Notes under the pieces: model-generated | What the model was told of the DNA's origin: nothing | What the model saw: the letters and a program-made list of their open reading frames with translations, nothing else | Database searches by the model: none | Source of the DNA: Dermanyssus gallinae | Lineage: Eukaryota; Arthropoda; Arachnida; Mesostigmata; Dermanyssidae | Assembly: GCA_003439945.1 (NCBI GenBank) | Contig: QVRM01002135.1 | Coordinates: forward strand, 1 to 64,000 | Direction of reading: 5' to 3' | Length of the DNA: 64,000 nt | In this document: piece after piece, positions 1 to 12,078 of the stretch | Layout: the number at the start of each line of letters is the position of its first letter | Numbering within the stretch: position 1 is the first letter of the stretch | Translations under genes and position numbers: made by a program

Positions 1-369
1 CCATTTCAACAGAAAGGTTGCTGGTTCTGGCTTGCCTTATTCAATGGACTTGATTGCCAGCGAGCCTAGTGAGCTATGGCTCCCTGGCTCTTCACAGATC
101 CAGAGAGTCAATGGTCGCGTGGGAGAAATGGGAGCCCCCCGTCAGCCCAATGCAAGAAGCAAATTGACGCGTCTACTTATCCCGGATTTTTGGGTTCATG
201 ATGACTGCCCTTGTAAAAAAAAAATAACGTATAGAGAAGAGCAGATAGAGTAGCAGCACTTCAGTACGATTCACAGCTGTGAAGTCTCTCCGTTTCACCT
301 GGACGAGCTTTCGTAGATGCTCTAGAGACGCATGTAACCAGAGAGAATCGAGTACAATGACTTAGAACG
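1..369. other. No recognisable feature
   Basis: AT-rich DNA with one 73-codon open frame that resembles nothing I know. I see no splice-bounded exon, repeat or RNA gene here. Confidence 0.4.
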
Positions 370-700
370 TCGACAGCAGCTGTCTAGGAGATGCAATGCC
401 AATCGGCATAAGAGAGCTAAATGAACAAGGCCGAAACAATCACGCATCAGTTTTTCTTTCATTATAGGCATTCGTCTAGTAAGAAATTACAAATGATGCG
501 AAGAAGAAAATGTAAACAGAATTCGAGTTCTTGATAGAGCTTAAATTATCCTCAAATTCATTTTGAAAGGGCAATTGCCGCAGTCTAATTTGTAGATGGA
601 TGGATGGCGCTTAATAAAATTACAAACTTTATGAATGTTCACGCTTGGGTCCCCGCAGTAGATGGTCAATCAAATATAATATAATATTGCCGGGAGCGAG
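370..700 (+). repeat. Old dispersed repeat, diverged copy of 42095-42600
   Basis: The stretch around 385-440 (GATGCAATGCCAATCGGCATA followed shortly by AGAGCTAAA) matches 42110-42165 with small changes. The stretch near 690 (GGAGCGAGAGTAGC) matches 42577 (GGAGCGAGAGTGGC). The middle is poorly conserved. This suggests two old copies of one non-coding repeat; its class is unknown. Confidence 0.3.
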
Positions 701-703
701 AGT

Positions 704-966
704 AGCGACGTGGCATATTGAGCGCTAGACATGGTAGTCATCGATCGGGTGTCGCCGGTTTGATCCCTCTTTGATCAAATTTTCTTTAAGCAATTTTATT
801 TAAATAGTGATAAACCATACCACTGAGATTCAGCGACCACGCTACCAAAGATACCGTTAGGGAAACTTTAAATATCTCAACATGTCGCTCCAGGTATATT
901 GGATGTATGCATCACGGCGACTCCAAGCCCTTACGGGACGGAGGATAGTCTAAAATTAAAACAAGT
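704..966 (+). mobile_element. tRNA-derived SINE, family 2, copy 1
   Basis: The head looks like a tRNA: an A-box-like TGGCATATTGAGCGC at ~711 and a B-box-like GGTTTGATCCC at ~757. The body matches the minus-strand copy at 59648-59928 in blocks: GATAAACCATACC, then CTGAGA..CAGCGACCACGCT, then GGGAAAC..CATGTC, then CCAAGCCC..GGGACGGAG, ending A-rich. Shared order of head, body and tail in two unlinked places supports a dispersed ~265-bp SINE rather than a tRNA gene. SINEs of this kind are transcribed by RNA polymerase III and moved by LINE enzymes. Divergence between the copies is considerable, so both are old. Confidence 0.6.
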
Positions 967-2924
967 AGTGGTAGCATACAAAATTTACGTTTGTTAAGGG
1001 CAACAGCGGACGCAGCGGTAATAAAGATGTTTCTAGATAAAAGGATCGGGCGGTATAACCATATCAAACTCGATAAAATTGTCTCGAATGCTTGGTTACA
1101 CGAACCATAACTAAAATAGCTATGCACGTAGTTGCAAATGTATGTACAAGTTAAACCTTCTCTCAGGGCCCAAATCTCTTGCCAGGTATAGCTTAATTGC
1201 TGTTGCAATTTTATAAAAACAAAATAGCAATTGCCACCGATTTAAAAAATAATGTTTGGAGTTTGTAGTTTACACAGCTCGTATAAGTGCCTAAGTTTTT
1301 TTAAATATTACTACTCCCAGTTACTAATGGAGCAAGTTAAACATTTGCTCCAAAAGCTTTGGCAAGAAAGAAGATTGAGGTGCCGAGTTGTTCAGCAAAA
1401 ATCTTCAATCAAAAAACATTTGCAAGATATCTAAAATTATTAGCCATAGCTTTAATGTGAGTGAGAATGCTTGACATATTGGATCTAGAGTCTTGAACAG
1501 ATGAGGCATTTGTTGCTAAGATCTTTCGCAACAGGCGTTTTACTCTTTGAATTTAATATAATGAAATAACGTTTCATTTTTTTCAAAGCTTTTTTAAAAC
1601 TTAATGCGGTATCGGAACATATACGCGATATGGTGGAGTGTTAGTTATTAATGAACGCAAATTTGTAATAAAGATAATTCTAGGCGGCGCCAACAAGCTT
1701 AACAGTAAAATGACCTGCTTTAACATTAAGTAGGATATACCTCTAACATTTTTCTTCTTTATCATTTTAGTCCTGCAATATACTTTTCCCGTTAAGGTAA
1801 ATGGTGTGTGCGTTCCAGACAGAACGATGGCATGGATGGAGTCAGCTCCGCTGCCGTTCTTGCTCGAAAATTCGTTACTGTTGTACGGGCGTGCAGTGTA
1901 TGAAATGTTGACCTAACATAGTAAAGTGTCGCTGCAACTTCTTCTTAAGAGTGTAAGACTTTTGAAGAGTGGACCTGATCCAGTAGAACTTCTACGAGAG
2001 TGTGCTCTTCTAAAAGAATAAGTGGCGACTTTTCGCTGTATGAAAGGTCGTTCGATTTTTCTACCCATGATTCACGAAAGTTAATGCACACTGAGGAGAT
2101 TTCGAAGTTTAATTAGTTAAGGTACTAAGCCCAACCGCTGTTTTCGATCATTATACCGGTATATGGCACCGAACACGGTGAGATCGACCAGTTCCGAGAT
2201 ATCAACGTTGGGGAACATGGCACTGTTGGGTGTGGTCATCGTCGGGACGATAATTTCAACAGCTCCGTTGTTCGCTTCCAGGGCCTATTTGATCTCAAAT
2301 TCACGCTCTGTGCTGTTAAGCGGCAGCCTATTTACGAGAAGTCAGGCCCAATTTCTATTCACGCATTCAATCACCATGTACACCAATATTATTGAGCAAG
2401 CGCTACTGTTGGTGGATTCGACACTAATCCTGGGGATCCTATGGATGACGAATATCGCACTACAAGTGGATCGGCAACTTTGTGAGACTCTAGTTGTCAG
2501 CTGTCAGCTGATCTAGAGAAGGTGAGTTCACCTCATAACTTGCGGCCGAGTGAGCAGTTACAAATCACGGCTAGTTACATCACGAGTCCAGAGGGTGAGC
2601 AGCTGCGACTGCATACCGGGTAGCCTCATCATCTCAGATCTGTGCAAGCCGTGGACGATACTTCGATGTAATGCCAAAGTAATACCGAGCCTGGGGGGGT
2701 GGGGAGGAGTCCGGGTTTAGTGGGTTTGCGAGTCTCACACTACTCACGCAGGCTGCTAGTGGCGCATGTGCATCATGCATTCCCGAAACCTCCCGTGGAC
2801 GCATTGCAAGATGACAACCATCTGCGTGTTGTCCGGAAAAATCTACTTCCGCCAGAAGCCAGAAGAACGCCGAAATCTTAGTAAAAATATATATATATAG
2901 TTATTAAAAATACAGTAAAACAAA
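967..2924. other. Non-coding or unrecognised stretch
   Basis: Open frames of 60 to 117 codons exist (for example 2163-2516 plus) but match no family I know and lack supporting splice sites. The last few hundred bases may be the unread 5' part of the retroelement that starts near 2925. Confidence 0.35.
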
Positions 2925-5900
2925 TTGGTGATATCCTCATATCCCAAGACCTGCGAATCTAGCGAGGACGCGATGCTAATCACGCCTCGATTCCAGAGCT
3001 CGGAAGAGGATAGCCAGGAATGCGAAGCAGCGGTAGCTGACACTGGTGAGTCCCCGGAGGCAACGGCAATAGACTCCTCTGAGGTGTCAAAAACCCCGGC
3101 CCGGGCTACAGAGGAACAGCCGGTACTCGCGTCGATGTTACTGCCTGACAAAATGAAGATGAGGACTCTTTGACTGAGTAACTGGATAGATTAGTAGCCA
3201 TATCGGCATCCCTGCAGGAATACATCAGGAAACAGTGGACTGTTCGAGTCGAAATTAGGAACATAGCCCAGAAGTTACGGCAGATGACTATGCTCTGTAG
3301 GCAAGCAGAGAGGAAACGGGCACTAAAGGAGAAGAACAGGCTGGAAAAGCTACTAAAAGAAGCAAGAGAGGAGGCCGCCACAAAACTCGTCAAGATGGAC
3401 AACGAAGTGACAAAAATGGAGGCTCAAATTAAAACCTGCGACTCGCCGAATAAAGCAGTTTTGCTCCTTGGTCGTGACTGGGCAGAGAAGGTGTACAAGC
3501 ATACGCCATGAATAGAAGCAAGTATCCACAAGAATAGTCTCCTAAGGTTTTTAATAGCCAGAGAGGAATACTCAGTGAACACTACGACATGGAAGAGCAT
3601 GTCTTTTTCAACAGTTTCAGGGGCTTGCCGGTATGGCAGCAGCTATCATAGGCAAGTCCACATTCCGGTCCGTGCATGAAATGAACGAACAGAAGCAGGT
3701 CTCTCTAAACAAGCACTTGTTTTTAGTCAGCTGCCCAAGGGTGCAACTAACCTAGAAGACATGCGACTTATCGATAAGTCTCTATAAGTGGTCAAACGGC
3801 ACTGGAATGCATCGGACCCGCTGCCCTGCTACATAACCAACTAGGGGGCTAAAAACGGAACAAGGAAAATCCTCGAGATACTAGCACAAAAAAATAGGGA
3901 CTGAGGCTTACAGTCCCAACGGGAAAAGTAGAAGGCAACCCTGACAAAAATAAGGGAAAGGGAAAAGTCAGCAGAACTATCCTTATCAAGAAGGATGAGG
4001 TGGGCACCCCTTTCGCAGATGCTTTGCAAAAAATAGACCCGACTAACCTCAAAATCCAGGTTACGAGGCATAATTAGTTAATGAGTGATGACATGCGCCT
4101 TGTTTTTAAGGAGAAGGAGACAGGGGGGACCCAGACGTTTCTTGAGGCCTTAGCGAAGGGGAACCTCAAGGCTACACTGGGTGCCGCTACCCAAAAAAAG
4201 TTGGTCATAAAGCATCTACTGGAGGGTCTATCCAAATTGGAGATAAGTCGAGTGACTTGACTATCATCAAGTCTGATGATAGTCGAAAAGAGAAAAAGAA
4301 AGAAACGAGAGCGCATTTTCTTACGCTCCGGACGCCATCGGGGCGTAAGAAAAAGCGTATTCTAACATAGCAGAACTTTCAGAGAAGTAAGTCGAGTGGC
4401 TTGAACTTCCAAGAATAAACGGCACCTACAAATTAGACGAGCCGCACAAGATGGCCTCGGGGCGATGGTATGCTTTCTTGAGGGTTAATAACTCGGTGGC
4501 TGCAAGTAACCTTACCGAGATAGGCCGGATCTCTATCGGATGGACGATGCACTTAATAGCTGAATGGATTAATATACCGTGTTGTTTGAAGTTTCAGAAG
4601 GTGGGACACAGAACCACGAACTGCAGAAATAAAGCCGTCCAAGAAAAAAGATGCCATAAATGTGGCGTTCGTTGCTAAAAGCTGCTCAGCGATTGCTCCG
4701 TGTTATCACTGCGAAGGGGCAGCGCACGCAGCTAACTCGTCGGCTTGGCCTAAGTACTGGGCGGGCATCAGTGCCGCCCTTAACCGGGGTATAACAGACC
4801 GCAAGGTACTGAATTAAGCCTGCTATCTGACGACAAACCCGAGGAAAGGGGCAAGACTACTCAGCATGATTTTCCAGCCGTAACCACCTCCGAAGAAAAA
4901 TATTAAAAATGGTTCAAACAAGTATTATCCAGATCAAAAAGCAAGACCCTGAAGAAGAGAGGCCCGGTGTCTCCTCCATCGGGACAACTAGCCTCGAAGG
5001 CTTCCACTCGCACTGATCTTTAGTGTGGTTGAGGTCAACTGCAACCGCAGCAGACAGTCCCTTCTGGAAGACATTGTGTCCAATAGGAGGACGGAGCTAG
5101 TCCTGCTCAGCAAACCTAACATTGCAACCATTATTAACAAGCGCTTGGTTTGCGATGACAAAAAAGACACCTGTATTGTAAACCGATCCAACAGACCTGC
5201 AAAGCGCGGTAAGGGCACAGGGTTTACATAGATAGAATATAGACTTATCGGGCGGTTTTACTCTTACTATAATAGCTCTAACGGCAGTCTGCAAAAACAC
5301 ACTCAGCTACTAGACGACATCTATAAGTCGACACGGGACGCCGGGACTCTGCCAACATACATCACGGGAGACTTTAACGCTGCGTCGACAACATTGGGCT
5401 CAGGAAGCACTAACCAGAGAGGGCAAGTTATGGAAGAGTGGCTAGCTATACACAATATGAGCACGGCAAGCGATGGAGATACGCCGACCTTCCATAGACA
5501 CTCTAGTACATTCTACGTGGACCTTACCATATGCAAGACTGGTCTTGGATAGACAAAATTAAGAAATGGAAAGTACTGGAAGAAGTAGAAAGAAGTTGAG
5601 TACACGATCGAAGCACTAACTCTTAAAATAGGACGTCCACCGCAGTAATTCTTCAAACCATTAAAGCTGAAATTTATGGGCAACATGAAATCGGCCACCA
5701 ACAATAGGCAAACCCTCGAAACAAAAGGGCCACCTAGAACCCCAGAAGAGCAACAAGCGTTATGTCATACATGCTGTAAACCTGAGCGAAAACTTCGTAG
5801 AAGGCCTGCCTTGTCTAGGCCTCAATACCGGTGAAACAAGGCTACTAGCGATGCGCGGGCCGAATGCTGCAAAGCGCTACGCCATCTAAAGGGAACCACA

Positions 5901-6010
5901 GCTAGAGCAGAACTTTCAGAGATGGTCACAGCGGCACTTCTAGAATACAGAAGATGCAGAGCACATCTCAAAAAAGAAATCACCTGTGACACCTTGTGAA
6001 AATGGAATCA
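2925..6010 (+). mobile_element. Decayed R1-like non-LTR retrotransposon (copy A)
   Basis: ORF1 remains run from ~2925 to ~4800. They hold an acidic N-terminus, a charged coiled-coil region (3175-3510, broken by one stop), and a C-terminal block (4451-4790) with CCHC knuckles: a partial CLKFQKVGHRTTNC, then CHKCG and CYHC in a shifted frame. ORF2 starts ~5020 with an AP-type endonuclease: VNCNRSR and LVLLSKPN at the start, GDFNA at ~5370, then FHRHSSTFYVDLTIC. After ~5550 only a broken linker remains and there is no RT. Residues align with the copies at 20-21 kb and 33-34 kb. In this family ORF1 binds RNA and ORF2 nicks DNA and reverse transcribes. This copy has stops, frameshifts and a 3' truncation, so it is dead. 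Confidence 0.8.
4261..4380 (+). repeat. ~120-bp insertion in ORF1 of copy A, with target duplication
   Basis: The flanks AAGTCGAGTGACTTGA (~4244-4260) and AAGTCGAGTGGCTTGA (~4388-4403) look like a 16-bp target duplication with one mismatch. The insert begins with a perfect 9-bp hairpin (CTATCATCA / TGATGATAG, 4261-4282). It ends with a block (4321-4380: TCCGGACGCC, GGGGCGTAAG, TATTCTAACAT) shared with 6099-6170 and, reversed, with 10038-10110. It looks like a short non-autonomous element. Confidence 0.5.
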
Positions 6011-6098
6011 ACTGTCTACCAATTTTGTAGTGAAATGCTAAATTGAATTGAATATTTTTGGCTCTGACTTAGCTCCTGGATCACTGATCCACGGCGTC

Positions 6099-6195
6099 CT
6101 GTGCCGCTCCGGACGCCGCCGGGGCGTAAGAAAAATCGTATTCTAACATGGCAGAACTACCATGGCACAGATGTGTAGACATATAAAAAATACTT
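6099..6195 (+). repeat. Structured short repeat, copy 2
   Basis: Shares GTGCCGCTCCGGACGCC, GGGGCGTAAGAAAAA, CGTATTCTAACATGGCAG and CCATGGCACAG with the minus-strand copy at 10038-10110. CTGTGCC at 6099-6105 pairs with GGCACAG at 6164-6170, and GGCGTCC at 6093-6099 pairs with GGACGCC at 6111-6117. Both pairings largely persist in the other copy. No coding content. Confidence 0.55.
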
Positions 6196-6199
6196 TTAT

Positions 6200-7784
6200 T
6201 TAGATTTAAACGTTTTTCCTATTTGTCTGTGTACCGGACGATGATGACATCTCCCACAACGCCTACCTGAAGTCTGCCAGTATTCTGTAAATTCACTGGT
6301 GGCAGCTGCCACTTTTGGCATTGATGTTTGCATTCAGGCGTAGTAATGCCCCTGCTGTGCGTCTCTGCCAAAACTTTTTTCTTAATTTTAACTCTAGAGA
6401 CTGTAGCCTTACTTCTTTGCTCCACCTCATTTGGGCAGAGCTATAGTCTTTTTTACCATTCCTCTTTTATCGGGTGCTTGCGTGTTGCGCCGTTTTGCAG
6501 TACATCTCCGGAGCGTGTCGGCGTGACCTACAAAAGAGGTGACGTCTTACCACTAGACAGCTGCAGCAACCCCTCAACAAACGCACGAAGTATCTCGAAG
6601 GGTTGCTTTTAGACTTTCGTCGGGGCCAACTAAACCCCAGCAGCTTACCGTGACTGCTTTAGAGGAAGCCGCTGTTTCTTTCGGCATGTCTGCATTATCT
6701 GGCTTGCGTCCGATCTATTCGTTAGCATCGGTACTTCTACCCCCTAATCGTTAGGCCCACTGCCGTAGTCTACTACGACTGACGACGTTTTGTCTCGGTT
6801 ACTTCCACCGATTGCCTTGATGTTTTTTAACAGTCTTCGCCTGTTTTTTCGTATTATTTCAATTTTGCTTTCTGCTATGGCACGAGAGGCAGGAAGGCTT
6901 TTTATTAAGTGTGGCATGGTCATTAACTTCTTTGCATTGAAAACTAAGTAACGAAGGTTAACAAAGGCTCTGGGCTTTATTTTGCGGTGTGTTCGACGAT
7001 TTTCGCTAAAAAATGTTGATCTTTCGCCGGACCTTTTTATTTTAAGCTATGATTCATAGCTAAAATGATTTACTTGTGACAAACCAGCAGCTGTGTCTGG
7101 ACGCTAAAAGCGCCATCATTGCTGACGCGTGTAACCACTTGACTTGAGCTTAATATTGTACGAGGACTGTTGTTTTTGTTGTCTGCAGGGTGTAGCTCTC
7201 TAGCGAAGAAAAATACGCTACAACATGTGGGACTCTGATAAAAGTCCAGCGTAAACCATCACATTTATTTAGTACGTTTATTTTATAGCGGCGGTTATAA
7301 ACAAATCTGTCATCTCTGAATCCCCGCTCCTGGTAAGGCTAACTCTCGTGCAGCTATTTTTAGTGATCAACGTCCGCGAGGGCATCCCGGATGAAGGCTA
7401 AGATGAACCTGCAGTAGCGTCAATGTTAGATAGTAAATGTAGTAAATGTAATGTAGTAAATGTCTGCAAGTTAATCACGGATTAGCGATGTAACAAATAA
7501 CAGAAACTGTCTTTTTGTTTAAATTAGTAAAATACATTTAATTACAACAAACACTTAAACAACTAAATATTCTTTTCTGTGGAGCTAGGCATCATAATCA
7601 CCTCATACAAGAAATTCATAAACATATGATGAGTCACTACCATGTTAAAGCTCGTGTACGAGGTGAGGAGATATGCAGTGGCTGCAGTGGCCGTTGAGTT
7701 TAAGCCTTTATCTTGTGCACAATATTGCCGCAGTTAGCTGTACAATAGCTGTCCAGAAAACCAGACAATCGTGGACACGCAACT
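6200..7784. other. Non-coding or unrecognised stretch
   Basis: Short open frames only, none with family resemblance. The stretch lies downstream of the MINDY-like gene (minus strand) and could hold its 3' UTR. A small local repeat, TAGTAAATGTA, occurs around 7430-7465. Confidence 0.35.
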
Positions 7785-7945
7785 TTAAAACGGCTCCCTC
7801 ACTAGCATCCGGACTATTAGGATCGACCCTGGGCGACCATCAACAAGGGCGAAATTCAGATATTTATGAAGACTTGGGGAAAAGGCTCTCTTAATTTTGC
7901 CGCAATCATTCAGGCGTGACGATTGAGCATATCGCATGTTTATAG
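7785..7945 (-). CDS. Possible terminal exon of the MINDY-like gene
   Basis: An acceptor (AAATTTTACAG, read on the minus strand) ends at 7946. The frame after it stays open for 53 codons (through KYLNFALVDGRPGSILIV) and stops at 7785-7787 (TAA). The phase fits the preceding exon, which ends with one base of a codon before GTAAGT at 8021-8016. The intron would be 76 bp. I cannot align this part with the MINDY family, so it may be chance; another exon further downstream is possible. Confidence 0.3.
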
Positions 7946-8021
7946 CTGTAAAATTTAGACGCTGACACGGAAATTATGGTTGATTTTGATATAACAAGTA
8001 TACTCCTGCTTTTAAACTTAC

Positions 8022-9573
8022 TTTTAGCGCGTTTCCTTTCTATCTGATCCCAGTGCTCAAGGGCACATTCGATCTCCTCAAAGCGGTCGAAATAGCCCTC
8101 GAGAACGACATTAAAATCGCCTAGAAAGCATTTGATGATTATTACATTGTGCATCTGCGTGGTAATACGAAGTATATCTAACGCATATGAAAAAGAAATT
8201 CTTACTAAAAAAAGCCAATCCCTTGACTTGACCCTCGGGGTCATAGACGTGAAGCCTGAAATTCGCCATTTTCAAGGTTTCCACTGAGGTGCCGTACGCG
8301 ATAAGGTAATGATCTTTAAGGCCGATTACGAAGACTGGGTAAACGGGGTTCCGAAAATTGCTGCTGATCTACAAAAGAAAAAACAACCGTAGTAACATTA
8401 AGGCAATTTAATTCTAAAATTAATACAAAAAAAAATGGAAATTTGTTACAGTATTGTAAATTTGGCATTGCCATTCGTGGTCACTGTTGTTGCTTATTAA
8501 ACAATTCACGCAAAACACAAGGCGTTGCGAGAGTAACTATGACTCTTGCCGGCGTCGGTCCGCTGGTGCGCGACTTCCGCGCGCTGCGGGGACTTTCACG
8601 CGCCCACTTGGGAAAGTTGGTTAGACGGTACAAGCTCCCAATAGTAACATTCCCGAGGTCACTTTTATTGGCGCGGGAGGCAAGGCATACGATATCGGTT
8701 AAGTGGCAACGAATACGTATTGTCATTTTGTCGTGGCCCATTCGAGGGTTGTTAAGGCTACTATGAGATACGGGGGAAATGTGCTGCTCATGGACCCCGG
8801 GCCGGACGGTTAATGCCCCGGGCTTTAGCAACCTGGAAGTACCGTCCGGGACGCCTGCTGCCTTGGCTTAATAGGCACAATGAGGGCGAGATAGCCACAT
8901 GAACGCAGACCGCCCGTCGAGAAGACCATCTGGCTCCGCTACTGCCCTTCGCAGCGGTGGGACGCTTTCAACGCCGTGTCAATTTGAATTGACGACACCA
9001 GCAAGACACGTGGCGCAATACTTCCGCAATACACCCCCGCCAGTATGTGCAAGCATATTCACGAATACCCATCCGAAGATTATATATTGATCGGTTTTGC
9101 TGCTACCCTATCAGCAAAATATAAAGCTTAGATTGCAACATCAACAAAATGTATAAGCTAAAAGTGCATAATACATTTTTGGTAGCAACTAATATGAAAC
9201 ATTATAGCAAATCCATAAATAAATAGCTCTGAAATAGAAGGCAAAGTAAAAATATCTACCTTTTCCGGGGCCACGGAGTAAAAATAACCAATGGAGGGCC
9301 TGGGATTCACGTCCAGTATTTCAAATCCATCCACATCCATTCCTTTGGGAACTTCGGGGAACTTGACGCTTCCAGTTAGCAACAAAACGATAGTTTCCTC
9401 TGCCATCGCCGAGGGTGAGAGCAGGCCGTGCTCGTATTTGTGGGTACGTTTTTCATGGCTTCTGCGTGTGAGAAGGAAAGATATCAGGAGATTCAACGGG
9501 CCTACAGATTTCAGATGCTTTCTTAGAAACCCTAAAAAAACGGAATTAATCGTACTGACAAGTTAGAATTACC

Positions 9574-9622
<49 letters not shown>

Positions 9623-11960
9623 TTACTCACACCAATTCATGAATAAATTAAGAGTTTGTATACAAAATTTTCAATATGCAGCCAAGAACTGTTCCTTACG
9701 GACAGCCTAAGCTGACATTTGCCCGAGTTGAGAAACAGTTCATCACCTTAAAAAAAAGCTTTTATTAGTCTGAAAGAAAGCTTTTATTAGTCTAAAAGCT
9801 TCCTATCCAACGTAGAATTTTACGTCATGTCGGGATATACAGTCTAACAGTGCACGGGGTACACTATGGCCGCCTTTGACAAATTAGAAGGCAGACCTTT
9901 GTTTAGAGTTCGTTCAAGAATCACAGATAATGGAATACAGACATCAAACCCGCATCGTTTACGGGTGGAGCAAAGAATAGTAGGGCTACGGTCATAGTTA
10001 AAATTAAAAAAATATTATTTCTTAAACGTATGCACCTCTGTGCCATGGTAATTCTGCCAGGTTAGAATACGCTTTCTCTTACGCCCCGGCGGCGTCCGGG
10101 TGCGGCACACGACGCCAAAAATCGGTGTGAGTTTTTTTAAGTTTACGCTTTGTATTCATGAGTCTTGAGGCGCGTGACTCCTACACCAATGAAAGCTCCA
10201 GTGGTACGAAGCTGTTCTTTAGCTACGCACGCTGTGCGGGCAATTCCGCGAACGAAAAGCGAGCAATGTTCAGAGCAGATATGCCTGGAACACTGACATG
10301 AGTGTGCCCCTAGGGCTACAAATAATACCGCAGCTGTATTCCGAAAATGACGCAATATTTATTGTTACGGATCGATTTTTTATTCATCATCAGCCAGTCA
10401 TAAAATTAGAAAGTATAGAAGTTTACCGCAAATGAGGTTTATTCTACAGTTAACAAAATATAATATGTTTCTTGTCAATGAGTTATACGTACCGCCAAGG
10501 TTCTCTTTAGTTAATGTGTAAACGCACAGTTTAGTGAACTTTGCATATTTGTCCACCGTGCCAAGAGCGTAGCGAATTGAGCCATCTGGAGTGACATTAA
10601 TCAGAATTCTGGATATTGCTTGAATTAAGGCTTCGTTCCGTTCTTTCTTAGAGACCGAGTTGAGAAGGTGTTTTTTTTCGCCCGCTTCACTGCCACATAT
10701 TTGATTACGCGAAAGGTATTAAATGTTATTTTGAAGGATAGGGAATATATATATATATATATATATCATATCATATCATATCACCTTTATTAAAAAAGGG
10801 GTATTACAATAAAAGCAAAGTCGTTTTGAATCTGTGAATGACGTGCAATCCTCCAGGCAAATGTGTTGTTCACAACGCCCACCCGAGCAATCTCGTGGGG
10901 GTGGATGGAAACGCCGCTCCGGAGATTATTTGGTCTTAGAACAAAATACCTAGTAATAAGTGTCTGACGCGCTAGTTGTTTAAACATGCGGTAATCGGCA
11001 TGGGATTGGTATTCACTAACACTAGGCAATGTGATGCGCTCGCGTGGTAGACAACACCGGCGAGCAACTCGTTTCACAAACTTATCCTGCACGCTCTGCA
11101 AAAGGTCAACATCTCGTTTATAGAATGGCATCCATACGTGACAGCAATAAGTCCACTTTGGTACCACTAAGGTTTGATACAGCTTTAGGTACACATTATG
11201 GTCCTGTATAATGAAAGACCGCATTATGAGATTACATATTCGAGACGCGGCCTTGACAACCTCAGCCATGTGAGGTCTAAACTTCATTTGGCGGTCGAAG
11301 ATTACCCCGAGGTCCTTGTAGCGTGAGACTTCCGGAATGGGTTGGCTGTTTAGCATATACTGAGTAGTATCTGGCAATGTCTTGAGAACAGCAGATTTGG
11401 AAGAAGATATTTGCATGCGGTTGTCCTCTGCCCATAGGGATACGGTGTCAATCGCTTTCTGTAGTATAGCTATGTTGCTGTCGTTTTTTGCCTCAACATA
11501 GATTTTGAGATCGTCCGCATACAGCTTATATGTAACACCAATATCTCGAAGCATTACCCCGAGATCCTGTACAAATATAGTGTACATTAGGGGGCCTAAG
11601 CATGAGCCCTGCGGGACACCAGATACACACCTGCCGACCGCGGAATAGCTATTCTCAACTTTGACGACAAATGTACGGTCTCTCAGGTAAGCTCTGCACC
11701 AGTTTATGATTCTTGGGCCGATACCTAACGCTGACATCTTTGTCAGGAGCAGATGATGGTCAACGCGGTCAAATGCACGTGAAAAATCAAAGTAAACGAC
11801 ATGCAGAGGGATGTTGCGATTTCGAGCAAGCGCCCAATCGTGAGCTACTTCCAATAACTGGGTACCCGTTGATCGACCCTTTGTAAAACCATGTTGTGAA
11901 GAGTCCAACAGGTCTTTAGAATCAAGAAATGTGTAAAGCTCAGACACAATTATTTTCTCC

Positions 11961-11998
<38 letters not shown>

Positions 11999-12041
11999 CA
12001 TATATATATATACACATATACACATACATATATATATATAT

Positions 12042-12078
<37 letters not shown>

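Noticed and set aside
2115..2285. Minus-strand exon-like frame (TPNSAMFPNVDISELVDLTV)
   Set aside because: A plausible acceptor exists, but there is no donor or adjoining exon and no family match.
4261..4300. Possible hammerhead ribozyme (CTGATGA followed by GAAA)
   Set aside because: Only five bases (TAGTC) lie between the two core motifs, too few for stem II, and no stem III or NUH partner is visible. The CTGATGA is explained by the 9-bp hairpin.
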